Shown here piece by piece: positions 1-10,050 of a stretch of DNA of 64,000 nucleotides. The translations under genes and the position numbers were made by a program. Every line of letters begins with the position of its first letter. Positions within the stretch are counted from its first letter, which is position 1. The stretch is from Scortum barcoo (taxonomy: Eukaryota > Chordata > Actinopteri > Centrarchiformes > Terapontidae): positions 17,251,492-17,315,491 of the forward strand of contig CM041546.1 of assembly GCA_023238725.1 (NCBI GenBank), read 5' to 3'. The notes below the pieces were generated by a model. The model was not told the DNA's origin and made no database searches. It worked only from the letters and a program-made list of their open reading frames with translations.

Positions 1-153
1 ATTGCGTCGCTGGAGTTTCGGCCACGTAATTACGCGTTGCCACGACAACCCTACCCACGCTGGTGAGGTGGTACTCTATTGTAATGGAAAACGACCGAAA
101 CTGAGTCGAGTCGAGTCGAGTCGAGCCGAGTTAGGTACTAGTGGAAAAGGGCC
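1..153. mobile_element. End of a DNA-transposon-like interspersed repeat (partial)
   Basis: The first 153 bases look unlike the flanking intron. They are rich in CpG and contain four tandem GAGTC-type pentamers (about 103-125) followed by GGTACTAGTGGAAAAGGGCC at 134-153, after which sequence returns to AT-rich intron. A related but inverted-looking motif (GGTACTC then ATGGAAAACGAC) occurs at 68-94. I recognise this style of sequence from abundant non-autonomous DNA elements in fish genomes, but cannot name the family. The other end lies outside the window, so no target-site duplication can be checked. It sits in the intron after GNL2 exon 9. Confidence 0.5.
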
Positions 154-407
154 ATAAATGTCTTATCTACTGAATTTATGTACTACTGGCTGGATCTGGT
201 CTTTCATATTCTATGTATGTAACTCTTCAGGGTTAAGATTTGTAATTATCCTTATTAAAATAAAAATAAAAGCCAAATGCTGTAGTTTCCTTAACAAGGC
301 TGGTCCCTGCAGTACTTATTAGACAGACCCTCCATTGCTCACGCTGCTCTGTTGCATATAAAGGGTTTAAATCTAGTCTGCATGGTTGAGATAACACGTG
401 AACATAC

Positions 408-536
408 CTTTGTTTCTCCAGCAAGGGGTGCCACATTGCAGACCTTCTTGGACCGCAGTGTGTTGATGACTGAGCTCTTTCCCACATTAGGATAGCCAAT
501 GAAACCCACACTTATTTGTTTCTTGTCTGTGTGGAG
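408..536 (-). CDS. gnl2: GNL2 coding exon 9 (G1/P-loop)
   Basis: Exactly 43 codons, residues 304-346. Contains the P-loop GYPNVGKSS (317-325; G317, G322, K323, S324) and ends at the switch-region sequence APLAGETK before donor |gtatgt. The following exon, which should begin VWQYI-like and carry the DxxG motif, is not present between 1 and 407. Confidence 0.95.
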
Positions 537-727
537 CTGTGGGAGGCAAAAAAAATAAAGTCACAGTGTTGTGTTTCCTAAACAACAGCCACAATCTGTC
601 CTCAGTTCATGGAGGTAATTTTAGATGGGTCTCCGTTGCCATTAGCAATAAAAGAAGTCAACTTGTCATCACTCCAGAACTATGATTTTATTCAAAACAC
701 ATATAAACGGATATCTTAAAGGGTTTT

Positions 728-800
<73 letters not shown>

Positions 801-3800
801 ATATATGAGACAATGACTAAAACTTTTTAAAACAAGAGATAAAACCATCCTTTCTTTGCTGCAGGCTGTTTTGGAACTGGTTTTCCACCTTGTTATCTCC
901 AGACTTTTTGGTGAATGTGGTCCAACAGAGAAAAACATTTACAAGGAAAATACAGAGAAGTTTTTCTGTGTCTCTCATAAAAGCCTCTTTAAATCACAAT
1001 ATTAAACCTAACAAGAACATTCAATTTGAACCTCAAACCCATTTCATTTCGAGTCACATGTCCACCCAAGCGCCCTCTATTCCACAGTCACTACGTAATA
1101 TCGTATGTTCAGGTCTATGGGTGGTTAATCAAGACAATACCTTTTATCATGCTAAAGCGAATTTTTATGCCGGGTTAGCCATGTGTGTTATGTCGTCGTA
1201 AAGTTATGGAAATTTGATAATGGAACTGTTTTTAGATAAAATGTCTAAAGGAATCTCTTTAGAATAATTCAATGAGTTCTATATGTGACAAATCAACCAA
1301 TATACCATATAAACTATTTGCATTCATACACTTACTTGCACTGGAGGGTTAGTGTGCAAAATAAAATGTTCAAAATAATACTGACATCATAAATTATAAC
1401 TAGTACTAAAATAAAAAGAAATTCTCTTGATCTGAAAAAGAAAACTTTTTTGTTGCAGATTAAATAATTCCACAGACTGAACCATCATCCAAATGACAAA
1501 AAGGCTGTTATTAGATCAATGAATGGTTTAGGCTCGTGGCAATTTTTGGAACTTGTTATCTACTTATTTTGAATTTTCAGGCACATGCTTACCTTCCCAA
1601 ACTGTCTTAGCAGCTGGATGAGGGAGCCCTTACCAAATGAGTTGGTGAGGCTGGCGTGGAAAGCCAGAGTGGGGTACTCCTGGGATAAAACAGCCACCCA
1701 CCGTTTCTGGTTCAAAATGAGTGCAGATAAAGAGACAGTCACATACACTGAGAAGGGCGACACAATCACTCCCAGTCAGGAGCAGAGATAAACATGTTGT
1801 ACAATTCTTACCGTGACCCAGGTGGGGATGAGGTCACACTTGTTTAGAACAAAGATAAGATGTTTCCAGGATTTTTCCTTCTTAATATATGCCTCTATGC
1901 TCTTGGAGCGTGTTCCCATGGGATCACGGGCATCCAGCACTTGGATGATGACGTCAGATGAGTCAATCACCTATTGCGAAAAAACAGTAACACTTCAATG
2001 TACCAACCCTGGATTAACATAATGCACAGCACTGTAAGAAGGATGGAAACGATACCTTGTAAAGTTCTCCCCAGATCCTTTTAGACTGACCCTTTTTGAA
2101 GATTTCCTCACGTACTTCCTCTCTATAAAGAAATTATTTGCAACATTTAAATATTAAAACCCAGCAACCACATATTGGGCCAGCTAGAGTAACCAGCGGA
2201 TCCAGCAGAGTGGATTAATCATAGCAGGTTCTGAGGGTCTTACCGGACTCCTGTGTCCTCAGTCACCAAGTCTTTGTCCTTGTCTGCATTGTAGCTCAGG
2301 GCAGAGGCCTCAGCCTGTTCTACGAGGTCCTTTACATCCCCCACCATGAGACTGGGCTTCTTCCTCTGAGCCTTAGGACCAAAGGTGGTCTCAAACCCCT
2401 CTGTGTCCAGAATGTGCACCTTGGAGTTCTGCAAGTGTAGCAACAAATGTTTTTTTTTTTTGTTTTAAATCAACTGTAAGCCACACTGTAGGCTGCTGAG
2501 TGCATATACAGCAGGTCTACATTAAAATTAATGATGAGCTCAAACAGCCAAAAAGCTCTACCAGTGATAAAATATAGGCAGTATCACAGGTTTCCTTACA
2601 TATCATAGTATCCTTTAGTGTGGTGTATAATATCTGAGAGACACACCGTACAGTGATGTTGTATTGAAACAGATGGACAGCAGGAGGAAAAGTTTTTGTC
2701 CATGTTACAACCAATTTATGATACAGAGTGATGCAGTCCCGTCAGGGGTTTCATAAAGAATCCCAGAACAAATGCAAACAGTAAACAGAACACCCAAATA
2801 TGCAACAACTAAGCCAATGAAACAGCCGGGCCTGTGCCAAGGCTGAATAATTTTCCAACGATCTTAAATCACAACCCATACCTCAACTGCAAGACTGCCA
2901 TGAGGGATGGGGGCAAACAGTTTACAGGGTTTGTCAGAAACAATGTTGTTTAAGGCCTCAGATTGCTTTGATGATCAGCCAAGATCTTCTACAGAGCTCC
3001 CCGGTTCTTTTAAAAAGAATTTCCCCTACTAAACCACTAACTGTGGCTTACTTTGTCTGCCTTTCAGGAATAGGATCATACCACTGGTCAATCAAAGGTC
3101 ACACATCCAGACTGAGGAGTATTGCTTTTTATGTACTAAGAATTTGATCAAAATCATCAAGGTCACAAATTGGCCCGTTAGTAGATGAGGACATTTTCAC
3201 TAAGAGGGGAACAATATTGTTTTGCATAAACACAAATATAACACTGACCCGACACACTGCTGGTCGTGTGCTCATAATGTTCATCATTCATGCATTTCTG
3301 GCAGCTTGTCAATCAATAATTAGATGTAAAGGAAAATAATCAGTCTCTTGACCTGCTTCAAAGTCTTGAGAAAGGTCTCAATTCCACAAGGGACTACAGT
3401 ATAAAGAAAAAAAAAAAGACTGAAACAGACCCAATGATATGCTGGAAGAAAACAAGGAGAACTGGATGTTACTTGGAATTGTGTTGGTTATGGGGTGGAA
3501 GAGGTTAGATCCTGGCAGAGTGCAACACTCTCATGCCAAGCACATCGGCAGTACACTCAGGGTCACAGTGGGGCAGAGTGAGAATTGAATGAGGATTAAA
3601 GTAAGGCCTCATGTACATCTCACCTCATAAAATCTCAAGAAACAAGCTACTGAGGAAAACAGAGGCATGATTCTCATCTGCATTAAATTATATATAGCAG
3701 GTAAAAAGGCCAATAGCTTTATATGCCCAGTATACTCATAATTCCATTTGTAAAAGGTGTTCATTCACAGAAACAACACATATCCCCTTTTGGAGAGCCT

Positions 3801-5561
3801 TCTGAGGACAAAAAATTTTTAATCACTCATCCATCATTGAACAGTACTCACATGAGCTTTGACTCTATCGTGCAAGAGGGACATGGGGAGTTTGCTTTGT
3901 CTCATCACCACACGATACGGATCCTTCTGTACTGCTCCCATCTCTTCTTGGAACTTCTGGAGGGACGACTGCTTGATCACACGGGTATTAGCTGAAATAC
4001 AGAACACATTCACATGAAGTGTGACCCATTTAGTTTAAATTTCCTTTTTCTGATCCCATTCATATCTAGTCTCCTCTCACACTTGCTGACGAATTACATC
4101 GGGGATGCTAAAACTTGTTCATTAAGAATCCACATGTGAATTTAATATAAAGTCATAAGGTTTTCCTTCTATTGCCACAATCTCTCATCACTGTAGTGAA
4201 CACCCAATGCATTCAGGTGAATGTGACCAATTAACAGGTTAGCTAGTTGATTTTTACTCTGGCTGCTGAATGGACAATTTCTCAATGACAAAGCAATGAA
4301 CTGAATTAGTGAACAACACTTGAATGTTAATTCTCATTTGTTCAAACTTGAATTTGTTTTGTAAGTGACAGCCCTCCTGTCCATCATCAGACCTTTCCTC
4401 TCGCAGTAGTTGCTGTACATTCTGTCTACTATCAAACCTCATAAATCTACAGATATTCTTGTTAATGACGTTGTAATGTAAGCATTGTTTAATTTTTTAA
4501 TGACCAGTATCAATTATCTATTGTACAATCACGCAGAAATAAATAAATTAGTAGAGAAAGTCATAGAAACATTAAACAGAAAGGACAGGAAAAATCCATG
4601 TGGTCATTGCTGAACACAAACACACATTCGCCCCAATCCACAAAGATGCAAATGATCTGCTATTGTTATTCTTGAAAGTGCACAAAAGCACCTACCCATC
4701 TACCAGTGCCGCATTTAGTAATGGAGTTCCCCTCCATAGAGAAAGACAAATACCACAATAGACGTAAATATGACATAGACAACATGTAGAAAAAGGCAAA
4801 GTAGTGTACTTACCAAACCATTTAATATTGGGTTCAACTCTGGCTACAGTCCCTGGAGCCACTGTGGACTGGAACTGTAAAGGTTTGATGACTTTTCCAC
4901 GGTCATTACTGGGAACAGAGGATCAGCATCAGCGTGAGCACAACACTTCTACTTTACTGCCACTTGCAGAACCTGCCAATCAGAAAATCCATCAATTACC
5001 ATCTCTGCTTCTGCCTGTACATGTTCAGACGCTTGATGGTGGCTCGGTCCCTCATGTTGTTCCCACCAGCACCTTTGGCTCGATCTGCAAAATGACACGT
5101 ACAGTCAGATGGGTAACAACAACACACCGGTCATTACAACATATTGGCTTTTTTTAAAAAAAACATTACAGCTGCTTCAATTGACATCATATGACCAAGT
5201 AACAACACCAGCAGTGTGTTCCTAGACATTCGGGACCACTAGACTCAACACTTCCACCAAGTGTCACATTTAAATGGCCTGGAGTTGTAGCCTCTGAGTC
5301 TTACAGCTGTACCTGAAGTGAAGGCTGAGTTAAAATACCCTAAGTTTAAGGTTTCATTATGACACACTGCACTCTTAATGTTAGTGACCAGCTTAATTTG
5401 ACAGAGGAAAATAACGCCGAAACACCGAAATATCACCCTGCTAGCAGTAATTAGCATTAGCTGTAAACAAACGGTGCGGCTAACGGGTTTAGCTCACCGG
5501 GGTTGCTGCTGGACGACGAGGGGTTTATCGAGCTCTTCCCCTTGAACCGAGGCTTCACCAT
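408..5561 (-). CDS. gnl2: GNL2, nucleolar GTP-binding protein 2 (5' part, exons 1-9)
   Basis: Role (family knowledge): GNL2/NGP1 is a circularly permuted GTPase of the YlqF/YawG class (yeast Nog2) that acts in the nucleolus on pre-60S ribosomal particles. Seen here: nine exons on the minus strand at 5498-5561, 5000-5084, 4814-4908, 3852-3991, 2244-2428, 2056-2122, 1812-1970, 1593-1706 and 408-536. All have GT-AG borders and join in frame to 1038 nt, 346 codons. The start ATG is the complement of 5559-5561 and opens MVKPRFKGKSSINPS, as in the family. Domains: NGP1 N-terminal region about 40-170, DARDPMGTR at 225-233, G4 NKCD at 255-258, a G5-like SLT at 284-286, and P-loop GYPNVGKSS at 317-325. 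The order G4-G5-G1 is the permuted hallmark. The G3 motif and C-terminus (the human protein has about 730 residues) are off the left edge. No frameshift or internal stop. Confidence 0.96.
730..806. repeat. (AT)n microsatellite
   Basis: About 38 AT dinucleotides with a single interruption at 799-800, within GNL2 intron 8. Such tracts are often length-polymorphic and prone to assembly error. Confidence 0.97.
1593..1706 (-). CDS. gnl2: GNL2 coding exon 8 (G5-like motif)
   Basis: Exactly 38 codons, residues 266-303: KRWVAVLSQEYPTLAFHASL followed by TNSFGKG and the helix LIQLLRQFGK. SLT at 284-286 occupies the G5-equivalent position of permuted GTPases. Confidence 0.95.
1812..1970 (-). CDS. gnl2: GNL2 coding exon 7 (G4 motif)
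   Basis: Exactly 53 codons, residues 213-265, starting with GTG (Val) after acceptor gcaatag. It carries DARDPMGTR (225-233) and the guanine-specificity motif NKCD (255-258) within FVLNKCDLIPTW. A methionine start here would be an artefact; the exon is internal. Confidence 0.95.
2056..2122 (-). CDS. gnl2: GNL2 coding exon 6
   Basis: A 67-nt exon encoding residues 190-212, including KKGQSKRIWGELYK, which is almost identical to the human segment as I recall it. Acceptor ctttatag|AGAGG, donor TACAAG|gtatcg. It restores phase 0. Too short to stand out without the neighbouring exons. Confidence 0.9.
2244..2428 (-). CDS. gnl2: GNL2 coding exon 5
   Basis: Encodes residues 129-190, with KVHILDTEGFETTFGPK near the start and KDKDLVTEDTGV at the end. 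Donor GTCCG|gtaaga, phase 2. The middle part (about residues 150-175) is less conserved than the ends. Confidence 0.94.
2429..3851 (-). other. GNL2 intron 4, no further exon seen
   Basis: This 1.4-kb intron separates two in-frame exons. It is AT-rich, with a short A-tract at 3409-3418. I found no coding similarity, snoRNA box pair or recognisable transposon end in it. Confidence 0.7.
3852..3991 (-). CDS. gnl2: GNL2 coding exon 4
   Basis: Encodes residues 82-128, starting in the split codon G|CT (Ala82; human has Gly) and containing NTRVIKQSSLQKFQEEM and the conserved KLPMSLLHD. It ends in phase 0 at GCTCAT|gtgagt. Confidence 0.93.
4814..4908 (-). CDS. gnl2: GNL2 coding exon 3
   Basis: Encodes residues 50-82, including RGKVIKPLQFQSTVAPGTV and VEPNIKWF, a diagnostic NGP1 N-terminal domain segment. 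Donor TTTG|gtaagt, phase 1. Confidence 0.93.
5000..5084 (-). CDS. gnl2: GNL2 coding exon 2
   Basis: Encodes residues 22-50 (ends in phase 2), with the highly conserved NNMRDRATIKRLNMYRQ. The acceptor is tttgcag|ATCGAG and the donor is AGATG|gtaatt. The split codon joins exon 3 as TG|T (Cys), where human has Arg. Confidence 0.93.
5498..5561 (-). CDS. gnl2: GNL2 coding exon 1
   Basis: Encodes residues 1-21 plus one base (phase 1), beginning MVKPRFKGKSSINPS and running through a serine-rich stretch. The donor reads CCCCG|gtgagc. The start is chosen because it matches the conserved family N-terminus and is preceded by a CpG-rich promoter-like segment. Confidence 0.93.
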
Positions 5562-5760
5562 TTTGACCGCTCAGTCGGCAAAGCTCTCCCCGGGCAAAGA
5601 AAAAAAAAACAGACACCGAAAGCCGAAGTTTTAGTCGCTGTTTCTCCTCCTTCGTCTCCAAACTGTGCGCCACACACGTGCTGCTACTGTGAGGCAGGAA
5701 GGACGTCACCGGCGGAGCGACAGCCCCAGGAGCCAATCAGAGCGCGCCCTTTGAGTTTAC
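5562..5760 (-). promoter_or_regulatory. GNL2 promoter and 5' UTR region
   Basis: The 200 bases upstream of the GNL2 ATG are CpG-rich compared with the rest of the window. They contain CCAAT (plus strand 5733-5737, in AGCCAATCAGAGCG) and a CRE-like TGACGTCC on the minus strand (5701-5708). There is no TATA box. A pyrimidine run (minus strand, about 5590-5602) lies in the probable leader. This fits a TATA-less housekeeping promoter. The transcription start is not determinable from sequence alone. Confidence 0.6.
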
Positions 5761-5761
5761 G

Positions 5762-8700
5762 CTGGCACTGAGGTGGTTGTGTGTTGTGGTATGAAGTATG
5801 AAACACATTTAGGCCTCTGTGTGAACACCTAAACAGTCATTCGTGTGAAAGGAGAGAAACATTTAGAGATTAATCTGACATTAGATTAGATTATTATTAG
5901 AATTTATAAATGACAAAAAGTAGTTTCATAAAAAATAAATATATATGTATATCAAGTCAAGCAGCTGTCACATTGAAATCCAAAGTTTGAAAGAAATCAA
6001 CAGAATATAGACCTTAACTATAACCCATTATGAAATTGTTTCATTGCTATACTCTTTTTATCCCAGAAGAGGGTGCAACACAGTTTCTATTAAGGGATTG
6101 CCACATGCCAATAGTATCCACGGTCCGTGAGGCTGACTTTAGCGCCTTCATTACCTGAGTGGCTGAAGTGAATAAGAGGGTTCATAGGAGGCAAACGACT
6201 TGAAAGATGACTGTGTTTTGCATGATGAAAGAGGTCTGGTGGTTGATTTAATTTGTTCAGGTTGAAATGTAGAAAGAAAAAGAATTCAGGATCGGGGCTG
6301 TGGCAGGGATTTTAGAAAGGCTGAGCTCATGAGTCCAAGTTCATCAAAACAAGTCTCTAGAATGTTATTTGTTAGAATTTTTTCACATTTTATTTTGTCA
6401 GTTAGCCGTTCAATTAAATGTTTTCTATATGTTTTTTTTCTTTCTTCTAAATGTGAAGGTCTAAATGCTGATTCAAAGCCCTGTTCACAGTTAAGGAAAG
6501 TATCGAGGTTGTGACTCCAGTGTCCTCAATAGTGGCTGTGGCTCAAATCAAAGACACAAATACACACAGACAATATTAATCCCATGTAGTTTAATGTTGT
6601 TTTAAAGGAATTTGAAAGAAAAATTCACCCTGGCTGGGAGGCGAGTGCAAAAGAAAAGAAAGAAAACTCCCAGGACAACGTGATTTTCATTAATTCGGGC
6701 CCTCAGAAGGCCTATTTGACACCCGAATGTATGAAAGGCCAAGTTTGTCTCGTTGTGATAATGCTGCCTTCACAGTGTGTACGGTATGTTACACAAGCGT
6801 GGCTTAGTGCCAAGGTAGGCAAGTTCGTAGAGACTCCGGTCTGGAGAGGCGCCATCCAGTATTCAGTTTATACAGCAGGGAGACCGAGGAATGTTCTCTG
6901 TTCATTTTCATACAGATGAAATTGGAACTGACTGCATCAGCAATCCACTGCAATAAATGATTTTATAAATCAGAAAGTAGAATTTTCTTCTTCTTTCAGC
7001 TGAAATCCAAGCAGAAGAAACAAAAAGCTGATTTCTTTCATTTTAAAATATACATTAACAATATATGGTTGTGGATATGTAGAGAGGTTGTGGTCCCTTT
7101 CAAATTCTTCCAAATTCCTGTCCATTTCCTTTAAATGCGACCATATTCAGTCTTATGCCTTCTGGTTTGGCAAACCAGCACTTAAGTGGTGCGTCCCTCG
7201 CTGTGCCTTAAACAGCACTGTATTAACTTGTACAGCCATTTAATACTTGCTTTTTCATGTCTTTTTGAACCTGATGCACCCTGTCGAATGCCTTTAGCAC
7301 TCAAGAAATTAACATCCTTGCATGAAGCGCCTTCAAATCTGACACATCGTTATGAGAGCCTCTTATTCTCAGCACTGGTTGAATCACTTGCAAAAGACTG
7401 AAATGAAGATTACTTTTTTGTTGCCCTCAGGAAATTTAGTTTCCCCTCATAAAAAAGCCACCACCAGTTAACCTCTTCAATTGGAAGAAGCAATAAACAC
7501 AATTTACAGTATGTAGTCTCAGTCATTCTGTCATCAGAATGAATGTAGGGTATATTTTGTCTGTCCTCAGGTCTGTATTCAGCGGTTGTGCATTTTACAG
7601 CTGCTGAACCAACAGGTTGGCTGAACTTCATGTGACCTTGACTCGCATGAAAGTGTGTAGTTGGGCAAGGTGCTACGATATTGATTGGGCAAGTATTAAT
7701 CATTATTTGCATGCAGGAATGCCACAGGACAACGATGGACCATACATCCACCATTTATGACAGAGCGACCACAGTTTATGATTGATGCCCTCAGCAGTAG
7801 GAAAAACACCAGACTTAAGCAAGGCTCACTGTACAAGCAATTTTAAACCAATAAAACTCATGGTAGAGTACATATCCTCCTTAAAAAGAAAAATGAACTA
7901 ATTTTCCTGCCAGGAAGCAGAAAATCTAGTTGTTCTAGCAATATTATATCACCCACTTGAACAATTTCACGTCTGTACCACTCAAGCAGGTTTACACATG
8001 GTGCATCAGCAGTCGGCTACTCTGTTCTTTTGTCATACTGACATAAAAATGCATAAATAAATGAAACCACCATGAATAGCAGATTCAGGCAGCCGTTTTA
8101 TATTACAGCATACAATTCTGTCATACACTGGATTTTATAGAGCCATATAACAAGAAAAGGGTTGAAAACAGAGGAGCTCCATGTTCTTTGGCCTCCCATC
8201 AGGGTGCTTGAGTGAGAACGCTTGATGGATGATGTGAAAATTTCCCCCATCGCCTCAACGCTTTGGTCCTCCAGCCAGTCTTCTGTCTAACTGTATGGAC
8301 TGCCAACCACAGAAGACACAGCGTCCATCTTTCAGCCAGACATTCATTCAGCTAATCAGTCTCCACAGTTTGTGACTGACAGCTCAGGAGTTGTAAGGAG
8401 TGGGGCATCAGCAGTTAGCACTAGAGCACCTGTGTTTACTAGGAGTATAACAGAACCTTGCACAGATTGATACTTCAGTCCCAGCATGTGTCTTACAGAT
8501 TTTATTTGTTCGGCTAAAGAGGTTCATTCCAAAATGAAATAACTGATGCGGTGTCCGCTGTTTGAAAAACTGACGCATTCTTTCAAAGTGATTAATGGTA
8601 GAAAAAGCATCAAAAGGAGAGGAGATGTTTTAACTTTAAAACAGGGAATGGACTTACAATAATGCTGGCTTGAACAGGGCGTTATTAAAAACGCATTTTC

Positions 8701-9694
8701 ATTTTATTGAATGATTTTCCTCCTTGCAAAGCTGTTTATCTGCGCGATATCTGCCGCTTTGATCATGTTCAGCTGAAATAAAACAGTTTGTGCTAGAAGT
8801 TCCATAAGACTAAAAAATACAAGAGAATACAATAAGACAAAAAGAAAATACAAAAAAACAATAAACCCTGTTTAAGAGCAGATTGGATTTAATGCAAAAC
8901 AATGAAAATCTAACAGGCTTACAACAGTAACACATTTACAGCGTGTTGTAAAACCACAGCATCTGAAAAGTACACATCATAACAACACAATTAAGCCATT
9001 ACTTCCTCACTGTTGCTCAGAAAGGGTATAATACACTGTGGCAGGAATTATAAACATTTGCTTTAAATAACGGTCGCACCCCAGCGTCCGCCGTTCACTT
9101 GGTGAGAAATACCAGATGCAGTGGATTTTAGTTGGTAAAAGCGCTTGAGGTTTTTTTTTTTTTCAAACTCTATACACAGTTAGATGAGAATAAGTGAAAT
9201 GGGGTTAGTGTGACGGATGCTGCTTCACAAGTCAGTGGCATTGCATCGAAGCTCCCCATAACTGTCCATGTGAATGTGCACATTTGTGGATAATATTTCA
9301 GCCTGGCTCACTTGCCGAGTCTCTGCTTTGAGTCAAAACTGGAACACCAGCTAGATGACGGAGCACAGCCTCCAGCCGGCCTGACTAAACAAAAAAAGAA
9401 AAATTGACTAAGGCCCGAAGGTCGCTCCTCCTTATAGCCTCACTGTTGAGAGTGTTTGCAATAGAAAGCCAACATTTTGCTGAGAGTGCCTCATGGCTTA
9501 AGTGGAGGGCTACTGAAGTGCTGAAGGCCGATGGTCACTGCTGGGTCATTAGCAAGGGTCATCAGCCATTTTTCTGTATTAAGACAGAAATCGCTGCTCC
9601 AATAAGGGTATGATAATACGGAAACGCATCAAATTCTGCTTTCCATTTTAGGTGGTATGCTGCACCTAAGCATGGCTTATGAGCTCTGTGACAG
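5762..9694. other. Intergenic, no gene seen
   Basis: AT-rich non-coding sequence. Open frames on both strands are short (under 120 codons), lack recognisable similarity and are not bounded by convincing splice sites. I saw no transposon termini. Short T/A homopolymers are present, for example 9152-9164. Confidence 0.6.
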
Positions 9695-10050
9695 CATGCT
9701 AACACGCTCAATATGACATGCAACTGTCAGTATAAAGGTTAACATGTTCACCATCTTAGTTTTTGTGGTAGCAAGCTAACATTTGCCAGTTAGCTAATCA
9801 AAGTAAAGCTGAGACTGATGGAAATATCATTAGTTTTGCAGGTATTTGGTCATAAAGCAAAGTACCTGGTGATGGTGCTAGATGTACTGTACAGTTAAGG
9901 GGTCACCAAAGTGATAATTCATTCTCAGGGCCACATGAGTCTGTGTCTGCAGCCCATATGATAGTTGTGAAGACAAACAAGCCACAAATGACTGCTGATG
10001 GTGCTAGAGGAAAAACCAGAGAATCACCAAAGTCAAGAGACCCTGAATGT
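9695..10050 (+). repeat. Fish interspersed repeat, copy 1
   Basis: Contains AGCATGCTAACACG, GTTCACCATCTTAG, CTAACATTTGCCAGTTAGCT, then CATTAGTTTTGCAGGTATTT followed by GGTCATAAA, and CACCAAAGT motifs. The core ATTAGTTTTGC..TATTTGGTCAT recurs at 21800-21826 and 58390-58415. I recognise this from a very abundant repeat of percomorph fishes rich in TTAGCATGCTAAC, but do not know its formal class. Confidence 0.7.

Noticed and set aside
1..407. Search for the next GNL2 exon (the VWQYI-like segment with the DxxG motif)
   Set aside because: No frame on the minus strand gives this sequence; the region is transposon-derived and AT-rich intron, so the exon must lie outside the window.
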